The translations under genes and the position numbers were made by a program. 64,000 nucleotides of DNA from Agelas oroides (lineage: Eukaryota; Porifera; Demospongiae; Agelasida; Agelasidae). Below the pieces are notes generated by a model. The model searched no databases. It was given only the letters and a program-made list of their open reading frames with translations, and had not been told where the DNA came from. The stretch covers positions 5,202,902 to 5,266,901 of the forward strand of contig OX422199.1 in NCBI GenBank assembly GCA_949130485.1, in the 5' to 3' direction. Shown in pieces: positions 34,322 to 46,864 of this stretch (position 1 is the first letter of the stretch; each line of letters starts with the position of its first letter).

Positions 34322-35588
34322 AATGATAATTGGGGCGAGCCTGAGCGAGCCCCACATAGACGGTACAGCTGGACGAAATCATATATGTATTATCATCATT
34401 ATTATTATTATTATTATCATTATCGTACGACCGTCACCCGCGCGCCGCGCTTGGTCGCACGAAGTATGTAGGGCTTCCAATATCGCATTCGCATACATGG
34501 CTTCCGTAACCGCAAGAGAATCACCCGCGCGCCGCGCTTGGTCGCACGAAGATGTAGGGCTTCCAATATCGCATTAGCGTACATGGCTTCCGTGATCGCT
34601 AGAGAAGACGACGTCAAGGAGGAAAAGGACGCCATCCGTCAGGTGATCTTTAACAACAAAGAATTCAAGCAATAGCTGTGTGATTTCAGTGAACTGTACC
34701 CAGGTGTAGCCTCGTTCCCAGGCTCTCCCCACTAAGAGGGGGGAGGGCCCTTCTTAGCGGGGAGAGCCTGGGAACGAGGCTACCCAGGTAAGCAAGAATG
34801 AGAAGCATTTGCCACGGTTGTCTCCACTACACAATCTGCCAGACACAATCATGATGCAAAATGTAGACTCTTCTAGCCAGCACGACGTTCAGCAACCTTG
34901 AGTTGAAACTCTCAGAGAAAATGGAATGATTCATGTGATCTTTAATAGGCCTTGCAACTTCAAACCATATGATGTCACAGAAAATATGGAAAACTTTTGT
35001 GGCTACCAACAATGGTGTTGAGATAGCAATGACACAGCCCTAATGGAAAAACTGAACCAACCAACATCCACTAACTCACTGGCAATGTGTATAAAAACTA
35101 CCACCATACACCATTTGAAGCTCATTTGGTCAATAGAAACTCCAATGTAAGCTCTCATGTAAACAGGAAATATTATGTCATCACTTTTATATCACACTAA
35201 TGTCATGTTGTTTACAACAAAAATTGATAAAACCATAACGGTGATTGTGTACACAAAAAATTGCATGTTAGCCTCTTCCAAATCAGTTCATTGTTTCTCA
35301 TCCCTAAGCAGAAAACTAGATGTGGGTTGGCCAATGGAATTGAAGACTTTCAATTACGAGGTCATTCCTGTGTGAATAATGTACAACACTGCCTTTGTCA
35401 TTTATACACTCGGATGAGGCACAGTAGACAAACAGCAACTTCACTTCTTACTAAACGCCACGCCAACTTCGACACCTCGACAAGAAGTGCGAAAGGGCAC
35501 GCGTGTATACGAACTGCGTATGCACAATTTTAGTCCTTGGCATGCTGCTTGCTCAGGCTCGCCCCACAATGCCCTGCATTCATCTAGT
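34322..35588 (-). repeat. 1.2-kb unit R2 (type A, inverted)
   Basis: Contains the inverse of the type-A segment near 34,930-34,980. Includes its linker and a (TTA)n tract at 34,392-34,426. Confidence 0.95.
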
Positions 35589-36822
35589 ACATATATGAAA
35601 TCTCCCAGCTGTACCGTCTATGTGGGGCTCGCTCAGGCTCGCCCCAATTATCATTATCGTACGACCGTCACCCGCGCGCCGCGCTTGGTCGCACGAAGTA
35701 TGTAGGGCTTCCAATATCGCATTCGCATACATGGCTTCCGTAACCGCAAGAGAATCACCCGCGCGCCGCGCTTGGTCGCACGAAGATGTAGGGCTTCCAA
35801 TATCGCATTAGCGTACATGGCTTCCGTGATCGCTAGAGAAGACGACGTCAAGGAGGAAAAGGACGCCATCCGTCAGGTGATCTTTAACAACAAAGAATTC
35901 AAGCAATAGCTGTGTGATTTCAGTGAACTGTACCCAGGTGTAGCCTCGTTCCCAGGCTCTCCCCACTAAGAGAGGGGAGGGCCCTTCTTAGCGGGGAGAG
36001 CCTGGGAACGAGGCTACCCAGGTAAGCAAGAATGAGAAGCATTTGCCACAGTTGTCTCCACTACACAATCTGCCAGACACAATCATGATGCAAAATGTAG
36101 ACTCTTCTAGCCAGCACGACGTTCAGCAACCTTGAGTTGAAACTCTCAGAGAAAATGGAATGATTCATGTGATCTTTAATAGGCCTTGCAACTTCAAACC
36201 ATATGATGTCATAGAAAATATGGAAAACTTTTGTGGCTACCAACAATGGTGTTGAGATAGCAATGACACAGCCCTAATGGAAAAACTGAACCAACCAACA
36301 TCCACTAACTCACTGGCAATGTGTATAAAAACTACCACCATACACCATTTGAAGCTCATTTGGTCAATAGAAACTCCAATGTAAGCTCTCATGTAAACAG
36401 GAAATATTATGTCATCACTTTTATATCACACTAATGTCATGTTGTTTACAACAAAAATTGATAAAACCATAACAGTGATTGTGTACACAAAAAATTGCAT
36501 GTTAGCCTCTTCCAAATCAGTTCATTGTTTCTCATCCCTAAGCAGAAAACTAGATGTGGGTTGGCCAACGGAATTGAAGACTTTCAATTACGAGGTCATT
36601 CCTGTGTGAATAATGTACAACACTGCCTTTGTCATTTATACACTCGGATGAGGCACAGTAGACAAACAGCAACTTCACTTCTTACTAAACGCCACGCCAA
36701 CTTCGACACCTCGACAAGAAGTGCGAAAGGGCACGCGTGTATACGAACTGCGTATGCACAATTTTAGTCCTTGGCATGCTGCTTGCTCAGGCTCGCCCCA
36801 CAATGCCCTGCATTCATCTAGT
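35589..36822 (-). repeat. 1.2-kb unit R3 (type A, inverted)
   Basis: Type-A segment present; hairpin near 35,939-36,016. Very similar to R2. Confidence 0.95.
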
Positions 36823-38055
36823 AATACATATATGAAATCTCCCAGCAGTACCGTCTATGTGGGGCTCGCTCAGGCTCGCCCCAATTATCGTACGACCGTC
36901 ACCCGCGCGCCGCGCTTGGTCGCACGAAGTATGTAGGGCTTCCAATATCGCATTCGCATACATGGCTTCTGTAACCGCAAGAGAATCACCCGCGCGCCGC
37001 GCTTGGTCGCACGAAGATGTAGGGCTTCCAATATCGCATTAGCTTACATGGCTTCCGTGATCGCTAGAGAAGCCGACGTCGAGCAGGAAAAGGACGCCAT
37101 CCGTCAAGTGATCTTTAACAACAAAGAATTCAAGCAATAGCTGTGTGATTTCAGTGAACTGTGCCCAGGTGTAGCCTCGTTCCCAGGCTCTCCCCGCTAA
37201 GAAGGGGGAGAGCCCTTCTTAGCGGGGAGAGCCTGGGAACGAGGCTACCCAGGTAAGCAAGAATGAGAAGCATTTGCCACAGTTGTCTCCACTACACAAT
37301 CTGCCAGACACAATCATGATGCAAAATATAGACTCTTCTAGCCAGCACGACGTTCAGCAACCTTGAGTTGAAACTCTCAGAGAAAATGGAATGATTCATG
37401 TGATCTTTAATAGGCCTTGCAACTTCAAACCATGATGTCATAGAAAATATGGAAAACTTTTGTGGCTACCAACAGTGGTGTTGAGATAGCAATGACACAG
37501 CCCTAATGGAAAAACTGAACCAACCAACATCCACTAACTCACTGGCAATGTGTATAAAAACTACCACCATACACCATTTGAAGCTCATTTGGTCAATAGA
37601 AAGTACAATGTAAGCTCTCATGTAAACAGGAAATATTATGTCATCACTTTTATAATTATCACACTAATGTCATGTTGTTTACAACAAAAATTGATAAAAC
37701 CATAACGGTGATTGTGTACACAAAAAATTGCATGTTAGCCTCTTCCAAATCAGTTCATTGTTTCTCATCCCTAAGCAGAAAACTAGATGTGGGTTGGCCA
37801 ACGGAATTGAAGACTTTCAATTACGAGGTCATTCCTGTGTGAATAATGTACAACACTGCCTTTGTCATTTATACACTCGGATGAGGCACAGTAGACAAAC
37901 AGCAACTTCACTTCTCACTAAACGCCACGCCAACTTCGACACCTCGACAAGAAGTGCGAAAGGGCACGCGTGTATACGAACTGCGTATGCACAATTTTAG
38001 TCCTTGGCATGCTGCTTGCTCAGGCTCGCCCCACAATGCCCTGCATTCGTCTAGT
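36823..38055 (-). repeat. 1.2-kb unit R4 (type A, inverted)
   Basis: Type A with private changes, for example GAAGGGGGAGAGCCC in the hairpin centre and a CATTCGTCTAGT end. Confidence 0.95.
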
Positions 38056-38812
38056 AATAATTGGGGCGAGCTTAAGCGAGCCCCACATAGACGGTACAAC
38101 TGGGAGATTTCATATATGTATTATTATCATTATTATCATTATCGTACGACCGTCACCCGCGCGCCGCGCTTGGTCGCACGAAGTATGTAGGGCTTCGCAT
38201 TCGCGTACATGGCTTCCGTGACCGCAAGAGAATCACCCGCGCGCCGCGCTTGGTCATTGCTATCTCAACACCATTGTTGGATGGAAAACTGAACCAACCA
38301 ACATCCACTAACTCACTGGCAATGTGTAAAAAACTACCATTTGAAGCTCATTTGGTCGATAGAAACTCCAATGTAAGCTCTCATGCAAACAGGAAATATT
38401 ATGTCATCACTTTTATATTGTTATTAGTGTAATGTCATGTTGTTTACAACAAAAATTGATAAACCATAACGGTGATTGTGTACACAAAAAATTGCATGTT
38501 AGCCTCTTCCAAGCCAATTCATTGTTTCTCACCCCTAAGCAGAAAACTAGATGTGGGTTGGCCAAGAATTGAAGACTTTCAATTACGAGTTCATTCCTGT
38601 GTGAATAATGTACAATGCTGCCTTTGTCATTTCTACACTTGGATGAGGCACAGTAAGCAAACAGCAACTTTACTTCTTACTAAACGCCACGCCAACTTCG
38701 ACACAAGTGCGAAGGGGTACGCGCGCGTGTGTACGAACTGCGCATGCGCAATTGTAGTCCTTGGCATACTGCTTGCTCAGGCTCGCCCCACAATGCCCTG
38801 CATTCGTCTAGT
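38056..38812 (-). repeat. 1.2-kb unit R5 (type B2-like, inverted, truncated)
   Basis: About 400 bp including the hairpin are missing: CGCGCTTGGTC joins CATTGCTATCTCAACACC at about 38,254. A second small change lies at GTTGGATGGAAAAC. The short B2 deletion (CGACACAAGTGCG) is present. Confidence 0.9.
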
Positions 38813-40064
38813 TGGGGCGAGCCTGAGCGAGCCCCACATAGACGGTACAACTGGACGAAATCATATATGTATTATCGTCATTATTATTATTATCATTATC
38901 GTACGACCGTCACCCGCGCGCCGCGCTTGGTCGCACGAAGTATGTAGGGCTTCCAATATCGCATTCGCATACATGGCTTCCGTAACCGCAAGAGAATCAC
39001 CCGCGCGCCGCGCTTGGTCGCACGAAGATGTAGGGCTTCCAATATCGCATTAGCGTACATGGCTTCCGTGATCGCTAGAGAAGACGACGTCAAGGAGGAA
39101 AAGGACGCCATCCGTCAGGTGATCTTTAACAACAAAGAATTCAAGCAATAGCTGTGTGATTTCAGTGAACTGTACCCAGGTGTAGCCTCGTTCCCAGGCT
39201 CTCCCCACTAAGAGGGGGGAGGGCCCTTCTTAGCGGGGAGAGCCTGGGAACGAGGCTACCCAGGTAAGCAAGAATGAGAAGCATTTGCCACAGTTGTCTC
39301 CACTACACAATCTGCCAGACACAATCATGATGCAAAATGTAGACTCTTCTAGCCAGCACGACGTTCAGCAACCTTGAGTTGAAACTCTCAGAGAAAATGG
39401 AATGATTCATGTGATCTTTAATAGGCCTTGCAACTTCAAACCATATGATGTCATAGAAAATATGGAAAACTTTTGTGGCTACCAACAATGGTGTTGAGAT
39501 AGCAATGACACAGCCCTAATGGAAAAACTGAACCAACCAACATCCACTAACTCACTGGCAATGTGTATAAAAACTACCACCATACACCATTTGAAGCTCA
39601 TTTGGTCAATAGAAACTCCAATGTAAGCTCTCATGTAAACAGGAAATATTATGTCATCACTTTTATATCACACTAATGTCATGTTGTTTACAACAAAAAT
39701 TGATAAAACCATAACGGTGATTGTGTACACAAAAAATTGCATGTTAGCCTCTTCCAAATCAGTTCATTGTTTCTCATCCCTAAGCAGAAAACTAGATGTG
39801 GGTTGGCCAACGGAATTGAAGACTTTCAATTACGAGGTCATTCCTGTGTGAATAATGTACAACACTGCCTTTGTCATTTATACACTCGGATGAGGCACAG
39901 TAGACAAACAGCAACTTCACTTCTTACTAAACGCCACGCCAACTTCGACACCTCGACAAGAAGTGCGAAAGGGCACGCGTGTATACGAACTGCGTATGCA
40001 CAATTTTAGTCCTTGGCATGCTGCTTGCTCAGGCTCGCCCCACAATGCCCTGCATTCATCTAGT
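38813..40064 (-). repeat. 1.2-kb unit R6 (type A, inverted)
   Basis: Complete type A unit with linker directly abutting R5. Confidence 0.95.
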
Positions 40065-41325
40065 TGGGGCGAGCCTGAGCGAGCCCCACATAGACGGTAC
40101 AGCTGGACGAAATCATATATGTATTATCATCATTATTATTATTATTATTATTATCATTATCGTACGACCGTCACCCGCGCGCCGCGCTTGGTCGCACGAA
40201 GTATGTAGGGCTTCCAATATCGCATTCGCATACATGGCTTCCGTAACCGCAAGAGAATCACCCGCGCGCCGCGCTTGGTCGCACGAAGATGTAGGGCTTC
40301 CAATATCGCATTAGCGTACATGGCTTCCGTGATCGCTAGAGAAGACGACGTCAAGGAGGAAAAGGACGCCATCCGTCAGGTGATCTTTAACAACAAAGAA
40401 TTCAAGCAATAGCTGTGTGATTTCAGTGAACTGTACCCAGGTGTAGCCTCGTTCCCAGGCTCTCCCCACTAAGAGGGGGGAGGGCCCTTCTTAGCGGGGA
40501 GAGCCTGGGAACGAGGCTACCCAGGTAAGCAAGAATGAGAAGCATTTGCCACGGTTGTCTCCACTACACAATCTGCCAGACACAATCATGATGCAAAATG
40601 TAGACTCTTCTAGCCAGCACGACGTTCAGCAACCTTGAGTTGAAACTCTCTGAGAAAATGGAATGATTCATGTGATCTTTAATAGGCCTTGCAACTTCAA
40701 ACCATATGATGTCACAGAAAATATGGAAAACTTTTGTGGCTACCAACAATGGTGTTGAGATAGCAATGACACAGCCCTAATGGAAAAACTGAACCAACCA
40801 ACATCCACTAACTCACTGGCAATGTGTATAAAAACTACCACCATACACCATTTGAAGCTCATTTGGTCAATAGAAACTCCAATGTAAGCTCTCATGTAAA
40901 CAGGAAATATTATGTCATCACTTTTATATCACACTAATGTCATGTTGTTTACAACAAAAATTGATAAAACCATAACGGTGATTGTGTACACAAAAAATTG
41001 CATGTTAGCCTCTTCCAAATCAGTTCATTGTTTCTCACCCCTAAGCAGAAAACTAGATGTGGGTTGGCCAATGGAATTGAAGACTTTCAATTACGAGGTC
41101 ATTCCTGTGTGAATAATGTACAACACTGCCTTTGTCATTTATACACTCGGATGAGGCACAGTAGACAAACAGCAACTTCACTTCTTACTAAACGCCACGC
41201 CAACTTCGACACCTCGACAAGAAGTGCGAAAGGGCACGCGTGTATACGAACTGCGTATGCACAATTTTAGTCCTTGGCATGCTGCTTGCTCAGGCTCGCC
41301 CCACAATGCCCTGCATTCATCTAGT
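40065..41325 (-). repeat. 1.2-kb unit R7 (type A, inverted)
   Basis: Complete type A unit. A (TTA)n tract lies at about 40,133-40,155. Confidence 0.95.
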
Positions 41326-42501
41326 AATAATACATATATGATTTCGCCCAGTTGTACCGTCTATGTGGGGCTCGCTCAGGCTCGCCCCAATTATTATTAT
41401 TATCATTATCGTACGACCGTCACCCGCGCGCCGCGCTTGGTCGCACGAAGTATATAGGGCTTCGCATTCGCATACATGGCTTCCGTGACCGCAAGAGAAT
41501 CACCCGCGCGCCGCGCTTGGTCGCATGAAGTATGTAGGGCTTCCAATAGCGCATTAGCGTACATGGCTTCCTGACCGCAAGAGAAGAAGCCGACGTCAAG
41601 GAAAAGGACACCATCCGTCAGGTGATCTTTAACAACAAAGAATTCAAGCAATAGCTGTGTGATTTCAGTGAACTGTACCCAGGTGTAGCCTCGTTCCCAG
41701 GCTCTCCCCACTAAGAGGGGGGAGGGCCCTTCTTAGCGGGGAGAGCCTGGGAACGAGGCTAACTAGGTAAGCAAGAATGGGAAGCATTTGCCACAATTGT
41801 CTCCACTACACAATCTGCCAGAGATAATGATGATGCAAATATAGACTTTTCTAGCCAGCATGACGTTCAGCAACCTGGAGTAGAAACTCTCAGAGAAAAT
41901 GTCATAGAAAAAATGGAAAACTTTTGTGGCTACCAACAATGGTGTTGAGATAGCAATGACACAGCCCTAATGGAAAAACTGAACCAAACAACATCCACTA
42001 ACTCACTGGCAATGTGTAAAAAACTACCATTTGAAGCTCAATTGGTCGATAGAAACTCCAATGTAAGCTCTCATGCAAACAGGAAATATTATGTCATCAC
42101 TTTTATATCGTAATGTCATGTTGTTTACAACAAAAATTGATAAACCATAACGGTGATTGTGTACACAAAAAATTGCATGTTAGCCTCTTCCAAACCAATT
42201 CATTGTTTCTCACCCCTAAGCAGAAAACTAGATGTGGGTTGGCCAAGAATTGAAGACTTTCAATTACGAGGTCATTCCTGCGTGAATAATGTACAACGCT
42301 GCCTTTGTCATTTCTACACTTGGATGAGGCACAGTAAGCAAACAGCAACTTTACTTCTTACTAAACGCTACGACAACTTCGACACCTCGACAAGTGCGAA
42401 GGGGTACGCGCGCGCGTGTGTACGAACTGCGCATGCGCAATTGTAGTCCTTGGCATACTGCTTGCTCAGGCTCGCCCCACAATGCCCTGCATTCATCTAG
42501 T
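41326..42501 (-). repeat. 1.2-kb unit R8 (type B1, inverted), outermost
   Basis: B1 markers present; hairpin flank altered to GAGGCTAACTAGG. The array ends here. Confidence 0.95.
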
Positions 42502-42640
42502 AATAATACATATATGAAATCTCCCAGCTGTACCGTCTATGTGGGGCTCGCTCAGGCTCGCCCCAATAATACATATATGATTTCGTCCAGTTGTACCGTC
42601 TATGTGGGGCTCGCTCAGGCTCGCCCCAATTATTATGTAA
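42502..42640. repeat. Two linker modules in tandem at the array's right edge
   Basis: Two ~62-bp linkers lie head-to-tail (each TACATATATGA to CTCGCCCCAAT). The first has the CTCCCAGCTG variant, the second the CGTCCAGTTG variant. Both variants also occur singly inside the array. Confidence 0.9.
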
Positions 42641-42804
42641 AATTTATGAGGCGTACAGTAGCTCCCCAAGCAGCGCACTTTGACAACTACCAGAATACAG
42701 CTTTCTGTGTGCTTCAAGCCAGCAGGAGTGAGTGTACCAAGTATGTGTGGATTATGGGTGTTATAGAAATGGTTTGATAAAAGAGCGCATAAACATGCAC
42801 CATC

Positions 42805-43116
42805 ATGAATCGTTCTACAGAACCGAATACTACATGGACAAAAGATCAAGTAGTAGAAGAGAGCTGTCATTTTCAGGTAGTGGTTCTACCAGTATCTGCA
42901 GTCACTGCCAGTGTCACCACAGTTATCTGTCACCACCAGCAGAATGGAAGAACGAGTACGCTCATATACGTGCTGTCTTTAGGTGTTCCCTTGGCGTGTC
43001 TGGTATGTTGTCAGCATAGGAATGATATGACAAGGGCATTAGCCAACCCTGGATGGGGAAAGAATACCAACAAGGGTTCAACTAAGAGCAGCGATTGTTA
43101 TGTAGTTAATTGCTAG
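42805..43116 (+). CDS. Possible exon with one membrane segment, unknown
   Basis: A 103-codon frame with a hydrophobic stretch (TLIYVLSLGVPLACLVCC, residues about 51-68) followed by a polar tail. This resembles the membrane-spanning exon of a receptor-like protein. No family is recognised, no start or splice context is certain, and another open frame overlaps it. It lies in the right, non-array part of the 24.7-kb insertion. Confidence 0.2.
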   Translation: MNRSTEPNTTWTKDQVVEESCHFQVVVLPVSAVTASVTTVICHHQQNGRTSTLIYVLSLGVPLACLVCCQHRNDMTRALANPGWGKNTNKGSTKSSDCYVVNC

Positions 43117-44826
43117 CCTTGTTCCCAGGCTCTTCCCCACCTTTTCGGTATATATATATATATTTCTATACGAATTCAAATAGGTGTCCGAATTATAAAA
43201 CTCAAGAGCGTGGATTTGATTCAGAGTGCAGGAGATGACTCAGCAGAGTACACCCACAGAGGTGAGGTACAGGCTAATGTAACAGTATTTTAAATTCTAA
43301 ATATATTGCACGTCCACGCCATCCCTACATAGAGAGTCTACCGACTCTCTGATACAGATCGAGTGTGACAAAGGTATGAAACTGATAACTGCTGGGGATG
43401 TAGCAGGTCAGATCAAGAACAAAGAACAGACTGAGCCCTTGTCAACATGTTTAAAGAGGAATCATGGCACTTGAGGTACCAGAGAGCCTGGCTGCTACAA
43501 TGCCATAGGTTTTATTGTTAGGTAGTGGAATCGTTGGTTACAGTAAGGATCAATGTTGGGCAGGTAACACATTGTTCTTGGTCTAGCCAATGCAGCCGTC
43601 TACTACCAGTTATAAATACATGTGGAGGACAAGAACAACATGATAGCCTTACATGTATGTCCAGACCATTCTCAATTCCCTTTCAGTGTGCTAAAATGGA
43701 GGCCTGAGAGATCTCGTCATGTACGATGACATTGGGTAGCATCAGCTAGACATACGGTAGACACATGGGGACGATGTCCCGCAAAAGATCTCAATCCCCT
43801 TTCTTGTATGCTGGCCAAAAAGAAGGAGACCAGAGCATTCATACAGCATCAATAGGATTTTGGTATACTGGACACAGGTCAATGTGAATTATTGTGGTCA
43901 GGCACTGCACCGTGTGTCCACTTTCTGTCTACCAGACACTGCCTGACGTCACCATTCACAATGAGATCTCATAGGCTTTCCCTCATCATTCTTAAGGCTT
44001 GTAAGCCATCAAAAACTGGACGATGGATTGGCCTGAGGACAAGGCTACAACATGGTTCTCAAGTTAATCACCGAGTACGGCTTGACAGTCGATAACAAAC
44101 TGACTGTTCTCTGGGAAATGAATGCAAACAGAGGGTTCACTTACTGGACGCAAGTGTGTTGCAGGTTGTACGACCAAAAGGAACACACAATGCTCTGTAG
44201 GACATATCAGCTGCTTGAACATTCCCACAACTGAAGGGAGAGAACATATAGACCTAGCTTGTAGGGGAAGTGGTAACAATAGACACTACATAACTAGATA
44301 TAGATAACAGATGAGCTTATAGACTAAGTTGTGGGAGCTGATGAGGACACTGCAATTGTGGAAGATGATGACAATGAACTTGGAAATGGCTTAGAGCCTA
44401 ACAGAAGATATTTATTGTGATTACAAGAAACGTATCCATGCAGTAGTCCATTTATTGCAGTCAGGAAACCATTTTGTAATAATGCTATAAGTACCAATTT
44501 TGCTGTGGAGTATGCTTACAAGCTTACCAAACATATACTCAAAAATCAGCTTGTTCTGACATTCCACCACAGAGTAACAGCTAGTTTTATAAATTTCACA
44601 ACATGATTGCGTAATCACATTGGTAAGTTCAACTCACCCTTGCTTCAGTAAACGCGCCAGATTTGCTCTTTTGTCCCCTTCCGTTCATGTAACAGGGACT
44701 CCATAGCTCGCAGAAACCGTCTACTGCCCGTTTTCTCCAACCACTATTTGCCTGTGCTCCCGTTTGTATCTCTCACTCACATTCCCTCCGGTCACCGCCA
44801 TTCGCCCAAAATATGACGTCACTCTG
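43117..44826. other. Right non-array part of the insertion, no clear gene
   Basis: A one-ended TAGCCTTGTTCCCAGGCTC fragment lies at 43,114 and an AT run at 43,150-43,162. Several 60-70-codon frames overlap between 43,890 and 44,310 without recognisable motifs. Confidence 0.45.
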
Positions 44827-44867
44827 CAAATAAATTCACGTGACTTTTCCGTTTGGCGAAAGGACTG
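44827..44867 (-). repeat. Right TIR of the 24.7-kb insertion
   Basis: Ends TCCGTTTGGCGAAAGGACTG. Read on the other strand it matches the left end with two mismatches in the first 20 bases. Confidence 0.8.
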
Positions 44868-45978
44868 GGTGAAGCTCCAATAGAATTGCTCGCAAGCCAC
44901 ACCCACTGCAAGATCGACGATTCCTATGTACCATCGACATTTATATAATTATGCTTTTACCCACAGATAAACGGACATTGGTCCTTGCAGGCATACCTGA
45001 GTTGCTCCTTTGGACTATATTTCTGTGTATGCCTCTTGCTGTGTGCCTCTCTGAGATTATTGCATCTGTAAATGAGCTCTACTTACCTTATACAGCATGT
45101 GTATGTTATCTTTCAGTATTTATATTGTGGACATTGAGTAAAACATTTTTTCTTGAGTTTTTCCTCATGTAGGCAGCGCCCAGCTTTTTGACGATTAACT
45201 GGATGACAGTACTTCCGTATACTGAAGTTCCAACCCGCATGTTGCGGGTTAAAATATACAAGGCGGCGCGCGCCTCATAGTGGGAAAATATACAAGGCGG
45301 CGCGCGCCTGCTTCAGATGGAATATGACTGTGGGTTATACACAATATTGTCCTACTCAAAAGGTCATGATGCTTTGTACACTCAAACAAAAGATACTTTA
45401 TCCACTGTCTGGAGCTTGGAGTATTGCAACAATTGAAGTTGCTCTAAGGGTTGTGCGTAGCAAACAATTACAGTTCACATGACAAGACAATGCCTTTTGC
45501 TTTGTATTGTGCTTAACGTTGGTCTAAGTAAACTTTCCAGTCTACAGGTTGTAGCAAATTCATTTGTTGTCTGCATTGGCTTTGCATTTGTCCATAGTTG
45601 CTATAAGGAATGGGAAATTATAGGTCACAGATAGTTCATGAGTCTTGCAGTTCACGTGCATGACAAGGAGAAGGAATAATGTCTTCAGTTGTATTCCTTG
45701 ATGGGCATGCACTTTTAGTGATCAGTGTTTCAAAAGTCAGCAGCAAAATCAGGTTACATCATTCAGCTAATTGCATTCCAGTGGGACACAGCTTGTACAC
45801 CCAGTTCACCAGACCCTTCCCTCTTTGTGAAGTGAGTCTGGCTTGTGAGACTACATAGCCCTGGCCCCAGCCCAGTAGAGAGGTCTGAGCACAACACCAT
45901 TTCTGAACTGGTGCCATGTATTTAAACTGATCTGTTTTAGTTTTAGTTTCAAGTCTACTGAACAGCTAGGCTACTATA
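44868..45978 (+). repeat. 2.48-kb tandem unit, copy 3, right part
   Basis: Resumes at GGTG followed by AAGCTCC and runs to GCTAGGCTACTATA like the other copies. It shares some variants with copy 1 (AATAGAATTG) and others with copy 2 (CTTCCGTATAC), a mosaic pattern. It contains the downstream half of the 140-codon frame (44,951-45,172). Confidence 0.95.
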
Positions 45979-46310
45979 CTTGGGAATTCAAGGCCTACCA
46001 ACTCTCATGATTTTACAGTGAGTCTCACAATTTTAGTGTAAGTCTCAATGTCTCACAGCCACACAAGTTAATCTCATGGGCAGTTCACTTTGCTGTGTGA
46101 ATATCTACAAATGTCATTCTAATGGTGCAAGTGATGCCGATTTCTTACCTCCAGGAACGAAGAATGTGGTGTGATGTTGGGAATATTCGCTGAATTTTGT
46201 TTCCCGCAGAAGAGGGCGGCATGTTCATGAGACTAAACCACATAAACACAAATTGTGTAAGCGAAGGTTGGTGACACCAGGCTAGTATTGAGGCAGTTTT
46301 CTGACTCGGA
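45979..46310. other. No feature seen
   Basis: No coding frame with features. Short degenerate repeats around AGTCTCACAATTTTAG lie near 46,005-46,055. Confidence 0.4.
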
Positions 46311-46324
46311 AAAGTCGATCTTCC

Positions 46325-46400
46325 TATGGTAGGTGTGGCTTACAAGCAATTCCATTGAGGCCACACCCACCTGTAAACCCAGTCTTAAGGTTTCTGGACT
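46325..46400 (-). repeat. Dispersed relative of part of the 2.48-kb unit
   Basis: On the minus strand it reads like the unit around AGACTGGG, GGTGGGTGTGGC and GCAAGCCACACC, with many differences. It again forms a GGTGTGGC...GCCACACC hairpin. The insertion target in copy 3 is thus itself a dispersed hairpin repeat. Confidence 0.65.
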
Positions 46401-46530
46401 TGATAGGTTGGAATTCCCTTGCAGCAAAGAGGGCCAACACACACCAGGATGAGGTTATCATTCTTGCCCTGGCAAAATCAAGACAGCTACCCCATATGGA
46501 TGACAGAACTATAGCCCCGTTTACACTAGC

Positions 46531-46654
46531 ACGTGGCAGGCCGATCACTCGGCGGAGGTTAATGAAAACATAAACCTTGGTTACAGTCATGACCAGGGTT
46601 ACTCCTAGTTTCAGGGCTAGGGTTTGCTTTAGGGCAATCTTGCTTTGTCTAATT
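46531..46654 (+). mobile_element. Fragment of the TTAA element end
   Basis: ACTCGGCGGAGGTTAATGAAA through AGGGCAATCTTGCTTTG matches the left end of the element at 61,084, with the terminal bases mutated (GTGGCAGG for GTGGCACG). Confidence 0.75.
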
Positions 46655-46694
46655 AACTCTCGGCGCGCATGCGCAGCGAGGGTTACGTAGTACT

Positions 46695-46696
<2 letters not shown>

Positions 46697-46729
<33 letters not shown>

Positions 46730-46731
46730 GG
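46697..46731 (+). repeat. (TCTG)n microsatellite
   Basis: About eight to nine uninterrupted TCTG repeats, ending in GGGGG. Confidence 0.9.
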
Positions 46732-46775
46732 GGGTTCACTAAGTTCACCCAACTCCATGTGGTGACATCATAAGC
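46731..46775 (-). repeat. Host repeat with an empty KDZ-element target site
   Basis: On the minus strand: TGATGTCACCACATGGAGTT, then GGGTGAACTTAGTGAACCCC. The first half occurs at 49,358-49,378 and the second at 54,468-54,481, where the 5.1-kb KDZ-like element separates them. Confidence 0.75.
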
Positions 46776-46864
46776 TGTAATGTGCGCACTGCACGGAGCC
46801 ATCCCGGGGTACCTTTTCAAAACTCTAATCCTATTGGTCAATAATTATACGCATATGCGCCGTT

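Larger units (their letters stand above)
20126..44867. mobile_element. 24.7-kb TIR-bounded insertion
   Basis: It splits tandem copy 3. The ends are inverted: CAGTCGTTACGCCAAACGGA at the left, and the complement of the right end reads CAGTCCTTTCGCCAAACGGA. Further in, both arms share AATTTATTTG. GGTG precedes the left end (20,122-20,125) and follows the right end (44,868-44,871) as a 4-bp target duplication; 5 bp cannot be excluded because of the adjoining G. No transposase was recognised inside, so the superfamily is undetermined. Most of the interior is a bidirectional array of 1.2-kb units. Confidence 0.8.

Noticed and set aside
22643..42446. Many 60-200-codon frames on both strands of the 1.2-kb units, some with CxxxxC patterns such as YCASSKCRND
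   Set aside because: They recur only because the units are near-identical. They overlap each other on both strands, run through hairpins and microsatellites, and match no known domain.
20126..44867. Polinton/Maverick assignment of the giant insertion
   Set aside because: No polymerase B, integrase, ATPase or capsid-type frame is present, the ends do not begin with AG, and the duplication is 4-5 bp rather than 6.
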